Shown here: positions 1-6,917 of the stretch, one piece after another
How the letters are laid out: every line of letters begins with the position of its first letter
How positions within the stretch are numbered: position 1 is the stretch's first letter
NCBI RefSeq assembly: GCF_025685565.1
Contig: NZ_JAGSYE010000002.1
Location: 62,001 to 126,000 of the forward strand
DNA length: 64,000 nucleotides
Reading direction: 5' to 3'
Source: Granulicella aggregans
Lineage (GTDB): Bacteria > Acidobacteriota > Terriglobia > Terriglobales > Acidobacteriaceae
Program-made: the position numbers and the translations under genes
The notes under the pieces: generated by a model
Database searches by the model: none
Seen by the model: the letters and a program-made list of their open reading frames with translations, nothing else
What the model was told of the DNA's origin: nothing

Positions 1-165
1 ACGCGCTCACTGATTCTTCGCTACACCTGGGATCGGCAATTTGATCGGGTGCTAAATCAGGCCCCGGTCAGATTCGCATGTTCCTCCCTCCCCAATTACA
101 ATCACGTAAACGCGCGGTAGCCCCGCTTGCATCCTGCAGCGCTGCCGAACGTCTAATGGGGATAT
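1..165. other. Leader region upstream of lon
   Basis: No convincing gene is seen here. A TACAAT hexamer at 97-102 could be a -10 box for lon, but its -35 region is poor. A G-rich stretch at 158-161 lies just before the lon ATG and may act as a weak ribosome binding site. No heat-shock operator such as a CIRCE inverted repeat was found. Confidence 0.35.
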
Positions 166-2592
166 ATGACAAATCGAGCAAAAGAGACTCTGACCGGCGA
201 ACTCCGCAAGCTTCCAATGATGCCGATTCGCGACATGGTGATCTTCCCCCATATGATGACGCCCTTCGTCGTCGGCCGTGAGTCCAGCGTCCGCGCCCTC
301 GAAGAGGCTCTCAACGGCGATCGCAAGATCTTCCTCGCGACCCAGCATGACGCCTCGGTGGACGAACCCAACGCCGATGACATCTTCGCTACTGGCACCA
401 TCGGCAACATCGTGCAGAGCGTCAAGATGCCGGATGGCAACATCAAGGTTCTCGTCGAAGGCGTAGAGCGCGCCCGCGCGACTGAGGTCAACGACGAAGA
501 CGGATTCTTCGTCGCGACCGTCCGCACAGGCAAGTCCCGCCTCGAACTGACCCCACAGATCGAAGCTCTCGCCCAGCGCGTGCACACCCTCTTCGAGCAG
601 TACATCAAGCTCCAGCAGTCGTTGAACTACGAGACCCTGGCCGCCACCGTCCGCATGGACGAACCCACCAAGCTGGCCGACACCATCGCCGCCAATCTTC
701 AGCTCTCCATCGAAGAGAAGCAGCAGCTCCTCGAGGTCTTCGACCCCGAGATGCGTCTCTCCCGTATTGCCGATGTCCTCGATGTCGCGATCGAGAAGCT
801 CAACATGGACCGGACTATCCAGTCGCGCGTGAAGCGGCAGATGGAGAAGGCGCAGAAAGAGTATTACCTCAACGAAAAGATCAAGGCCATTCAGAAGGAA
901 CTTGGCCGCGGGGAGAAGTCCGAGTTTGACGACCTGAAGAAGAAGATCGACGAAGCGGGCATGCCAAAGGATGTGCTTGAGAAGGCGACGCAGGAGCTCA
1001 AGAAGCTCGAAGCGATGCCTCCTATGTCCGCTGAGTCCACCGTCTCACGCAACTATCTCGACTGGCTGCTGGCAGTGCCGTGGAAGAAGCGGTCGAAAGA
1101 AATCCGATCCATCGAGCACGCCGAGAAGATCCTTAACGAAGATCACTACGGCCTCGAAAAGATCAAGGAACGCATCCTCGAATTCCTCGCTGTCCGCCAG
1201 CTCGTCAAGAACCCCAAAGGCTCGATCCTCTGCTTCGTTGGACCTCCGGGCGTCGGCAAGACCTCGCTTGGTATGTCCATCGCCAAGGCGACCGGCCGCA
1301 AGTTCGTCCGCATGTCTCTCGGAGGCGTTCGTGATGAGGCCGAGATCCGCGGCCATCGCCGCACTTACATTGGCGCACTCCCCGGTCAAATCATCCAGTC
1401 GATGAAGAAGGCCGGCACCAAGAACCCCGTCTTCATGCTCGACGAGATCGACAAGATGGCCTCGGACTTCCGCGGGGACCCGGCAAGCGCTCTGTTGGAA
1501 GTCCTCGACCCTGAGCAGAACACCTCCTTCCAGGACCACTATCTCGATGTCGAGTACGACCTCTCGCAAGTTCTCTTCGTGGCCACTGCGAACGTCCTGC
1601 ACACCATCCCCGGCCCGCTGCAGGACCGCATGGAGATCCTCCGCCTGCACGGCTACACCGAGGTCGAGAAGCTCGAGATCGCCAAGCAGTATCTCGTCAA
1701 GAAGCAGCTTGAGGGCACTGGCGTCACCGCTCAACAGATCAACTTCACCGACGACGCGCTCAGAGGAATCATCCGCGGTTACACGCGCGAGGCTGGCGTC
1801 CGCAATCTCGAACGCGAGATCGGCAACGTCTGCCGCAAGGTCGCCCGCCGTGTCGTCCAGAACGGCCCGGAGCACCAGGAAGATATCACTGCGGAGAACC
1901 TCGAATCCATCCTTGGCGTCGCAAAGTTCCGCGACTCTCAAGTGCACGAGAAGAGCGAGGTCGGTCTCGTCACTGGCCTTGCATGGACGGAAGTTGGCGG
2001 AAGCATTCTCCAGACAGAAGTGCAGATCCTCGACGGCAAGGGCAAGCTGACGACCACCGGTCAACTCGGCGACGTCATGCAGGAGTCCGCACAAGCTGCT
2101 CTCAGCTACATTCGCTCACGCGCACGTCAGCTTGGCCTCGAGCGCGACTTCTATCGCCATCTCGATATCCACGTCCACGTTCCTGAAGGCGCCATCCCCA
2201 AGGACGGCCCGTCGGCAGGCATCACACTCGCCACGGCCCTCGCCAGCGCGCTCACGAAGATCAAGGTGCGTCGCGACATCGCCATGACCGGCGAGATCAC
2301 TCTGCGCGGCAAGGTGCTTCCTATCGGCGGCCTGAAGGAGAAGCTCCTCGCAGCTCATCGCGCCGGTATCTTCGAAGCGATCCTCCCTGCAGAGAATCGC
2401 CGCGACTTCGCGGATCTTCCTGAGCTTTTGAAGTCCTCGATGAAGCTCCACTTTGTCGAACAGATGGACGAGGTGCTTCACCTCGCGCTCGAAGAAGAGC
2501 TCCCTGTTCTTTCGGAAGAGCTGCCCGAAGCTCTGGCAGGCACGGTCATTCCGCCCGTCACCTCAGGACCTCAGCCTATGTCGCACCAGTAA
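166..2592 (+). CDS. lon: ATP-dependent Lon protease
   Basis: This 808-aa protein has the full architecture of bacterial LonA, a cytoplasmic hexameric protease that unfolds and degrades damaged or regulatory proteins. The N-terminal substrate-binding domain covers about residues 10-200. The AAA+ module has a Walker A motif GPPGVGKTS near residue 359 and a Walker B motif FMLDEID near 422. The C-terminal protease domain has the catalytic serine in PKDGPSAG (about S683) and the catalytic lysine in GGLKEK (about K724). Length is normal for the family (about 780-820 aa). The ATG at 166 puts the conserved [13 protein letters not shown] segment at the expected place. A strong terminator follows directly, so lon is probably monocistronic. 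Confidence 0.98.
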   Translation: MTNRAKETLTGELRKLPMMPIRDMVIFPHMMTPFVVGRESSVRALEEALNGDRKIFLATQHDASVDEPNADDIFATGTIGNIVQSVKMPDGNIKVLVEGVERARATEVNDEDGFFVATVRTGKSRLELTPQIEALAQRVHTLFEQYIKLQQSLNYETLAATVRMDEPTKLADTIAANLQLSIEEKQQLLEVFDPEMRLSRIADVLDVAIEKLNMDRTIQSRVKRQMEKAQKEYYLNEKIKAIQKELGRGEKSEFDDLKKKIDEAGMPKDVLEKATQELKKLEAMPPMSAESTVSRNYLDWLLAVPWKKRSKEIRSIEHAEKILNEDHYGLEKIKERILEFLAVRQLVKNPKGSILCFVGPPGVGKTSLGMSIAKATGRKFVRMSLGGVRDEAEIRGHRRTYIGALPGQIIQSMKKAGTKNPVFMLDEIDKMASDFRGDPASALLEVLDPEQNTSFQDHYLDVEYDLSQVLFVATANVLHTIPGPLQDRMEILRLHGYTEVEKLEIAKQYLVKKQLEGTGVTAQQINFTDDALRGIIRGYTREAGVRNLEREIGNVCRKVARRVVQNGPEHQEDITAENLESILGVAKFRDSQVHEKSEVGLVTGLAWTEVGGSILQTEVQILDGKGKLTTTGQLGDVMQESAQAALSYIRSRARQLGLERDFYRHLDIHVHVPEGAIPKDGPSAGITLATALASALTKIKVRRDIAMTGEITLRGKVLPIGGLKEKLLAAHRAGIFEAILPAENRRDFADLPELLKSSMKLHFVEQMDEVLHLALEEELPVLSEELPEALAGTVIPPVTSGPQPMSHQ

Positions 2593-2608
2593 AAACACCC
2601 TGCGCCAT

Positions 2609-2641
2609 AAAAAAGACCGGGCTCAATCGCCCGGTCTTTTT
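2609..2641 (+). terminator. Intrinsic terminator of lon
   Basis: A near-perfect inverted repeat (AAAAAGACCGGGC, 6-nt loop, GCCCGGTCTTTTT) lies 17 nt after the lon stop. A-tracts and T-tracts on both sides make it functional in both directions, so it can also end the convergent small gene at 2664-2810. Confidence 0.9.
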
Positions 2642-2663
2642 ATAGCCATAACCTAAATTGCCG

Positions 2664-2810
2664 CTAGGCTCTTCGGCCGGATACAAAGTGCATGACAATC
2701 GAGATGACCGCAAAGATCAGCAGCAGGTGAATCAGAAATCCGCTGACATGGAACAGGGTGAAGCCACCCACCCAACAGAGTACGAGAACAACGGCGAGGA
2801 TCAGGAACAT
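2664..2810 (-). CDS. Lmo0937-family small membrane protein
   Basis: A 48-aa ORF begins with ATG at 2810. It encodes two short hydrophobic segments: FLILAVVLVLCWVGGF at about residues 2-17 and FLIHLLLIFAVISIVM at about 25-40. It ends with the basic tail SGRRA. This two-segment pattern with a central Gly/His hinge and basic C-terminus resembles the small Lmo0937-type membrane proteins widespread in bacteria and often linked to stress responses; their biochemical role is unknown. A purine-rich AAGAAGA stretch upstream can serve as ribosome binding site. The gene is convergent with lon and shares its terminator. Assignment is by pattern resemblance only. Confidence 0.7.
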   Translation of the reverse strand: MFLILAVVLVLCWVGGFTLFHVSGFLIHLLLIFAVISIVMHFVSGRRA

Positions 2811-2917
2811 TGGTCTTCTTCTTTCTTACGGCGATTTAGCCGCGCGCCCCGCGCAAAGCCACATCTCGTAAGAGGCCGGGAAGCTCCGTCCCGTTGCTTC
2901 GTGTCGTCCAAAGCAAA

Positions 2918-2947
2918 CAAAATGCGCGCCGTAAGGGCGCGCATTTG
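2918..2947 (-). terminator. Terminator of the thrC-like/sulfur-carrier operon
   Basis: A perfect 13-bp inverted repeat (CAAAATGCGCGCC, GTAA-type loop, GGGCGCGCATTTTG-like arm) lies 20 nt beyond the stop of the carrier gene. On the minus strand the hairpin runs into TTTTG, as expected for an intrinsic terminator. Confidence 0.85.
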
Positions 2948-2966
2948 TCGTCTGTAGCACTTATCG

Positions 2967-3248
2967 TTAGACGCTTCCGCCGGCGATGGACGGGATCAGC
3001 ATCACTTCATCGCCCTCCTGGAAGCTATACGTATCGCCGCCCAGGAAGCGGATGTCTTCGTCGTTGATGTAGATGTTGATGAACTTCCGCAGCTTGCCAT
3101 CGTCGCCCTTGATCTGCGTCGCAAGCGCGGGGAAGGTCTGGTCGATATCGGCAAGCAGGCCGGGAAGATTCTCAGCGGTTGAAGCAAACTGCTTTTGCCC
3201 ATCGGTATGACGGATAAAGGCAGTCGGAAGTACAACTTTTATGGACAT
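2967..3248 (-). CDS. ThiS/MoaD-family ubiquitin-like sulfur carrier
   Basis: This 93-aa protein has the beta-grasp pattern and Gly-Gly end of the ThiS/MoaD/CysO family, small carriers that are adenylated and loaded with sulfur as a C-terminal thiocarboxylate. The segment FINIYINDEDIRFLGG and the penultimate EGDEVMLIPSIAGG match the family. The protein does not stop at Gly-Gly but continues with Ser-Val. In relatives such as QbsE and HcyS, extra residues after GG are trimmed by a JAMM/MPN+ peptidase before activation; no such peptidase is in this window. It follows the PLP enzyme on the same strand after 87 bp and ends in a good terminator, so the two probably form one riboswitch-controlled operon. 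The sulfur acceptor (cysteine, homocysteine, molybdopterin) cannot be read from sequence; the PLP neighbour favours an amino acid. Confidence 0.85.
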   Translation of the reverse strand: MSIKVVLPTAFIRHTDGQKQFASTAENLPGLLADIDQTFPALATQIKGDDGKLRKFINIYINDEDIRFLGGDTYSFQEGDEVMLIPSIAGGSV

Positions 3249-3282
3249 TGATTCAGTTCTCCTACTTTTTCTTTCAGGGAAA

Positions 3283-3300
3283 CCAAGGCTTTAGCCTTGG
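3283..3300. repeat. Short palindrome with GGCTTTAGCC core
   Basis: A perfect palindrome (CCAAGGCT, TT, AGCCTTGG) sits between the PLP enzyme and carrier genes. Its GGCTTTAGCC core recurs in the REP-like elements near 15.7 kb and 34.2 kb. It could be a mobile REP-type sequence or an mRNA hairpin adjusting the ratio of the two products. Confidence 0.6.
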
Positions 3301-3335
3301 CAACAAAGCCGTCACATTCTGGGGTATGCCTTCTT

Positions 3336-4613
3336 CTACACTCCGGCCAGTTCCAACTCCGGCTCACGGACTCCATCCAGGTCGTTGATGTATTCGGCGA
3401 AGTCCGCCAGCCGCGGACGAACCGCGCGATCCAGCTCGTACCGGTTCGCAATCGCATCCGTGGTCTTCAAGCCGTTTCCGGTGATGCAGACTACCGTCGT
3501 CTCGTCTTCGGAGATGCGACCGTCCGCATAGAGTCGCGCTGCAACTGCCGTTGTTACGCCGCCTGCTGTCTCAGTAAAGATGCCCTCGGTCTCCGCCAGC
3601 TCCTGAATCCCCGACACGATCTCGACGTCCGAGACGTCCTCAGCCCAGCCATTCGTACCCGCGATCATCTTCGCCGCCGCCGGTCCATCCGCAGGGTTGC
3701 CGATCGCCAACGACCGGGCAATCGTGTTGGGACGCTGTGGCTCAATGGAGTCCGTTCCCTGCTTCACCGCGGTCGATATGGGCGAGCAGCCCGACGCCTG
3801 TGCGCCAAAGAACCGCACTGGCTTGTCTTCCACCAGCCCCAGCGCGATCAGTTCGTTGAAGGCCTTGCGAATCTTGCGAATCAGCGATCCACCGGCCATC
3901 GGGCAGACCATATTATCGGGCAGCTTCCATCCCAACTGCTCGGCAATCTCGTAGCCAACGGTCTTCGAACCTTCAGCGTAGTAAGGCCGCAGATTCACGT
4001 TGACGAAGCCCCACTTGTAGTCGTCGGCAATCAGTGTGCAGAGCCGGTTTACGTGGTCGTAGTTGCCATCGATCCGCACCAGCCGCGCGCCGTATACCAG
4101 CGTGTTGAGAATCTTCGCCGGCTCCAGGTCAGCCGGAACGAGAATGCAGGCCTTGAGGCCAAGGCGCGCAGCCTGCGCTGCTACGGAGTTCGCCAGGTTC
4201 CCAGTTGACGAGCACCCGACCGTCTCAAACCCAAACGCCTGAGCATTCGCCAGCGCGACAGACACAACGCGGTCCTTGAAGCTAAGGGTCGGAAAGCAGA
4301 CAGCGTCGTTCTTGATGTAAAGATTGTTCGCGCCAATGCGCTTGCCCAGGCGCTTCGCCTTCACCAGCGGCGTAAAACCCACCGGAAGGTCTGGCTCGAA
4401 TCCAGCAGGGATCGGCAGCAGGGCCTTGTAGCGCCAGATGTTTGCAGGGCCAGCAGAGATCTTCTCGCGGGTGAACTCCGTGCGAACAGCCTCTAAATCG
4501 TAGTGAACTTCAAGCGGGGCCAGGCAGTCGTCACATGCGGAAAGGGGCTGGTTGCCGAATCGCTTGCCGCACTCATTGCACTTCAACTCATACGCCGAAC
4601 AGGAATACTCCAT
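3336..4613 (-). CDS. thrC: Threonine synthase-like PLP enzyme
   Basis: This 425-aa fold-type II PLP protein most resembles threonine synthase, which converts O-phosphohomoserine to threonine. An N-terminal zinc-ribbon-like segment has CNEC and later CDDC. The Schiff-base lysine is in PTLSFKDR and the phosphate-gripping loop in SSTGNLANS. Length suits the threonine synthase/cysteine synthase superfamily. It is preceded by a clear SAM-I riboswitch and followed by a ThiS-like carrier. Both are unusual for a pure threonine enzyme and typical of sulfur amino-acid metabolism. Two readings are open: a real threonine synthase regulated by SAM at the homoserine branch point, or a sulfhydrylase-type enzyme that accepts sulfur from the carrier. 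The ATG at 4613 has a GAGAGAG ribosome binding site 5-6 nt upstream. Confidence 0.85.
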   Translation of the reverse strand: MEYSCSAYELKCNECGKRFGNQPLSACDDCLAPLEVHYDLEAVRTEFTREKISAGPANIWRYKALLPIPAGFEPDLPVGFTPLVKAKRLGKRIGANNLYIKNDAVCFPTLSFKDRVVSVALANAQAFGFETVGCSSTGNLANSVAAQAARLGLKACILVPADLEPAKILNTLVYGARLVRIDGNYDHVNRLCTLIADDYKWGFVNVNLRPYYAEGSKTVGYEIAEQLGWKLPDNMVCPMAGGSLIRKIRKAFNELIALGLVEDKPVRFFGAQASGCSPISTAVKQGTDSIEPQRPNTIARSLAIGNPADGPAAAKMIAGTNGWAEDVSDVEIVSGIQELAETEGIFTETAGGVTTAVAARLYADGRISEDETTVVCITGNGLKTTDAIANRYELDRAVRPRLADFAEYINDLDGVREPELELAGV

Positions 4614-4729
4614 TGCACACTCTCTCGTGCTCGAGGGGTGCGGCTGGCTGAGACGTTCTCTTTTCTGGAGGCCTTACAGGAAGGAAATGCGGGGATGCCC
4701 ACCCTGGACTAGCGGCAGCGTGCTCCGAA

Positions 4730-4831
4730 TCTCATGTTCCCTGTTTCCAGGAGAGAGTTGACACCGGTACGCATGTTCTGTCCGGTTGTCGTGGCGTCTC
4801 AGGGCTCGTCCCTCAACCACTCTGCATGAAA
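4730..4831 (-). promoter_or_regulatory. SAM-I (S-box) riboswitch aptamer
   Basis: The minus-strand leader folds as a SAM-I aptamer. P1 pairs TTTCATG (4825-4831) with CATGAGA (4730-4736). P2 contains the kink-turn/loop signature GAGGGACGAGCCCTGAGA and closes with GTGG/CCAC. The conserved CAACC is followed by P3 (ACCGG/CCGGT) and then GGTGTCAACTC, which corresponds to GGUGCUAAAUCC in well-studied examples. P4 is CCTG-GAAA-CAGG. All four helices and the core are in the right order. SAM-I switches normally repress methionine/cysteine genes when SAM is abundant. The aptamer is about 117 nt before the start codon with no clear terminator between, so control may be at translation. A TTTGCC-TTCG-GGCAAA hairpin (4838-4853) lies at the 5' end of the RNA. 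Confidence 0.93.
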
Positions 4832-4866
4832 TTCAAATTTGCCCGAAGGCAAACTGGAATATTTAG

Positions 4867-4895
4867 TTTGTATCACGCGTGATTTTTGAATGCAA
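4867..4895 (-). promoter_or_regulatory. Candidate promoter of the riboswitch operon
   Basis: On the minus strand TTGCAT (4890-4895) and TACAAA (4867-4872) are separated by exactly 17 nt, consistent with a sigma-70-type promoter. Transcription would start near 4860, just before the 5' hairpin and SAM-I aptamer. Both boxes are imperfect, so this is a placement by spacing and context. Confidence 0.55.
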
Positions 4896-4953
4896 CAAAG
4901 GCTGGCTTACCAAGGTCGTATCGTGAGGTGAAACGGTTCGAAAGCCCACGTCG

Positions 4954-5382
4954 TTACTGCTTGGCGACGATATCCTGCACGCCGCCGACAAACCTTGCGG
5001 GATCAAACTCCGTCCGCAGAATCTCGTCCGGGCAGTCGCTCAGGATCGCCACGCGCCAGTTGCAGACAAACGCCACGAGTTGCTCGGGCTGGGCTGTCTT
5101 GATCTCCGAGCACATCGCCTCCGCCTCCTGGATCGCCTGCTCGCCTTCCACATCGATCAGCACCAAGTCGTAGTGCTTCGCCCAGAACATGCTCAGTCCT
5201 TCAGCCGGAGACAGCGTCGAGTCCACATCGAATCCCGAGATCCGCAGGATCTGGTCGCGCAGCGGACGCAGCATCTCCCGCCGGCAGATATGCAGAATGG
5301 CGCGTTTCTCGTTCGGCAAAACTACCGGAGTACTCGTCGAATCTTCGTTGATAGCCATTGCGCCTGCCGGACCCATTTCCAC
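4954..5382 (-). CDS. Degenerate response-regulator receiver protein
   Basis: This 142-aa protein looks like a stand-alone receiver domain with incomplete chemistry. The hydrophobic strand ending in the phospho-acceptor position is present (YDLVLIDVEG), and ISGFDVDSTLSPAEGL matches the usual helix-1/strand-2 region. The N-terminal acidic pair that binds magnesium is replaced by HICRRE. The C-terminal strand lacks a recognisable Lys-Pro. It may therefore act as a pseudo-receiver without normal phosphorylation. No output domain is attached. The listed start is a GTG at 5382; ATG codons at 5376 and 5358 are alternatives. No histidine kinase is adjacent. Confidence 0.6.
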   Translation of the reverse strand: MEMGPAGAMAINEDSTSTPVVLPNEKRAILHICRREMLRPLRDQILRISGFDVDSTLSPAEGLSMFWAKHYDLVLIDVEGEQAIQEAEAMCSEIKTAQPEQLVAFVCNWRVAILSDCPDEILRTEFDPARFVGGVQDIVAKQ

Positions 5383-5572
5383 CGCGTCATCCGTCCATTC
5401 ATACTGCGGTGACTACGGTCAATAAAATCTGTTTGTTGAAACTATTTTACGGTGCGCTCGTAACGAGCAGCAACCAAGGAGTCACGGTGTAGCGTTCACA
5501 CTATCTTCCCCCAATACCCACTGTTCGTCTGTCGCCCGTCACACCTTCTCATCGACCGTCTAAACTGGACAA

Positions 5573-6790
5573 ATCGCTAACCTACCCAATCCGAGCATCT
5601 TTCTCTCCGCCGGGGAAGCGAGCGGCGATCACTACGGTGCGCAGCTCATCGCCGATCTTAGGTCGAAGCATCCGTTCGTGACGTTCTTCGGGCTTGGCGG
5701 CAGGGAGATGGAAGAAGCTGGTCAGCGTCGCATCGTCCGAGCCGAAGACGTGGCTCACATGGGCATCACCGAGGTGATCCGCCACGCTCCGTTTATCTAT
5801 GCGCAGTATCGAAAGCTGGTCAGCGCTATCCGCCGCGAACGGCCCTCAGTCGCCATCCTCATTGACTTCCCTGATGTCAACCTTCGGCTCGCGAAACATC
5901 TTCACCGGCTCGGCATTCCCGTCGTCTACCTCGTAAGTCCGCAGCTCTGGGCCTGGAAGCGCAGCCGCCTGCAATGGGTGCAGGAACGTGTCACCAAGAT
6001 GCTCGTCATCTTTCCCTTCGAAGAGCCTTTCTACTTGAACCGCGGCGTCGACGCGGAGTTCATCGGCCACCCTCTTGCAACACTTCCCATGCCCTCGGTC
6101 ACGCGCGAGGCCTACGCCGCGCACTACAAGCTCGATCCCGCCAAGCCCTGGATCGCGCTATTGCCCGGCAGCCGATGGAAAGAGATCAGCGCCAACCTGC
6201 CCACCATGGTGCAGATGGCCAGTCTCATTCCATTTCCCTGCGAATACATCCTTCCGGTTGCTTCCACCATCGATCGCGCCCGGCTTCAGGAGTTCGTCAA
6301 GGGATGGATCACCTTTCGCCCAACTGCCAGCTCAGCGCCTCTGCCCTACATCCATCTGGTTCCGGATGCCCGCGAAGCGCTCTTCCATGCTCGCGCGTCA
6401 GTCGTCGCCAGCGGGACCGCAACCGTCCAGGCTGCGGTCATCGGCAATCCCTTTGTCGTCGTATACCGTGTCTCACCGCTCACCTTCGCGCTCGCGAAAC
6501 ATCTGGTCAGGTACCCGACGGAGATCGCCGCCGAAGTCGACAGGCATGGCAACCTGCCCATCGCGATGGTGAACCTCATCGCGGGTAGGAGGATCGTGCC
6601 GGAGCTCCTCCAGCAGCAGTTAACACCGGAAGATCTCGCCGCCGCACTCACTCCGCTGCTGGCTGATACCTCAGAGCGCAATCAGATGATCGAAGACCTC
6701 GCCGGCCTTCGGATGCAGCTGCTTCCCGATCCGGAAGCTCACCCGATCGCTCGGGTGTCGGAGATCATCAGTGGCCTGCTCGGGCTCTGA
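5573..6790 (+). CDS. lpxB: Lipid-A-disaccharide synthase (5' end non-canonical)
   Basis: LpxB joins UDP-2,3-diacylglucosamine and lipid X into the lipid A disaccharide at the inner membrane. The family N-terminus is fully encoded (IFLSAGEASGDHYGAQLI from codon 5597), followed by LVSPQLWAWK, the LLPGSRWKEI loop and SGTATVQAAV. However, between the in-frame stop at 5561 and a GTG at 5678 there is no ATG, GTG or TTG. Starting at GTG 5678 would delete the conserved glycine-rich N-terminus. I place the start at an ATC (5573) because a TAAACT hexamer lies exactly six nt upstream, the same geometry as leaderless genes elsewhere here. That gives 405 aa. A sequencing error or recent start-codon mutation is equally possible. 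Confidence 0.9.
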   Translation: MANLPNPSIFLSAGEASGDHYGAQLIADLRSKHPFVTFFGLGGREMEEAGQRRIVRAEDVAHMGITEVIRHAPFIYAQYRKLVSAIRRERPSVAILIDFPDVNLRLAKHLHRLGIPVVYLVSPQLWAWKRSRLQWVQERVTKMLVIFPFEEPFYLNRGVDAEFIGHPLATLPMPSVTREAYAAHYKLDPAKPWIALLPGSRWKEISANLPTMVQMASLIPFPCEYILPVASTIDRARLQEFVKGWITFRPTASSAPLPYIHLVPDAREALFHARASVVASGTATVQAAVIGNPFVVVYRVSPLTFALAKHLVRYPTEIAAEVDRHGNLPIAMVNLIAGRRIVPELLQQQLTPEDLAAALTPLLADTSERNQMIEDLAGLRMQLLPDPEAHPIARVSEIISGLLGL

Positions 6791-6917
6791 TCTTTTCGCG
6801 CTCTCCCGAATCCAGACCTCGCCCCGCAAAGTTTTGTGCAATCTCAATCGCCCACTCGCAGCGTCTAACCTATTGAAGATATCGTTGTTATCGTTGGTTG
6901 TGAGGAACTTCACGCGC

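Noticed and set aside
97..102. TACAAT as a firm lon promoter
   Set aside because: The matching -35 region is poor, so it is mentioned only as a possibility.
1045..2094. 349-codon frame antisense to lon
   Set aside because: Same reason: it is the complement of conserved Lon codons and has no recognisable domain or ribosome binding site.
3336..4208. Forward frame (303 codons, from 3297) overlapping the threonine-synthase-like gene
   Set aside because: Shadow of the minus-strand gene, which has full PLP-enzyme motifs and a riboswitch leader.
5678..6790. Short lpxB version starting at GTG 5678
   Set aside because: It would remove the conserved N-terminal AGEASGDHYGAQL segment that is clearly encoded just upstream.
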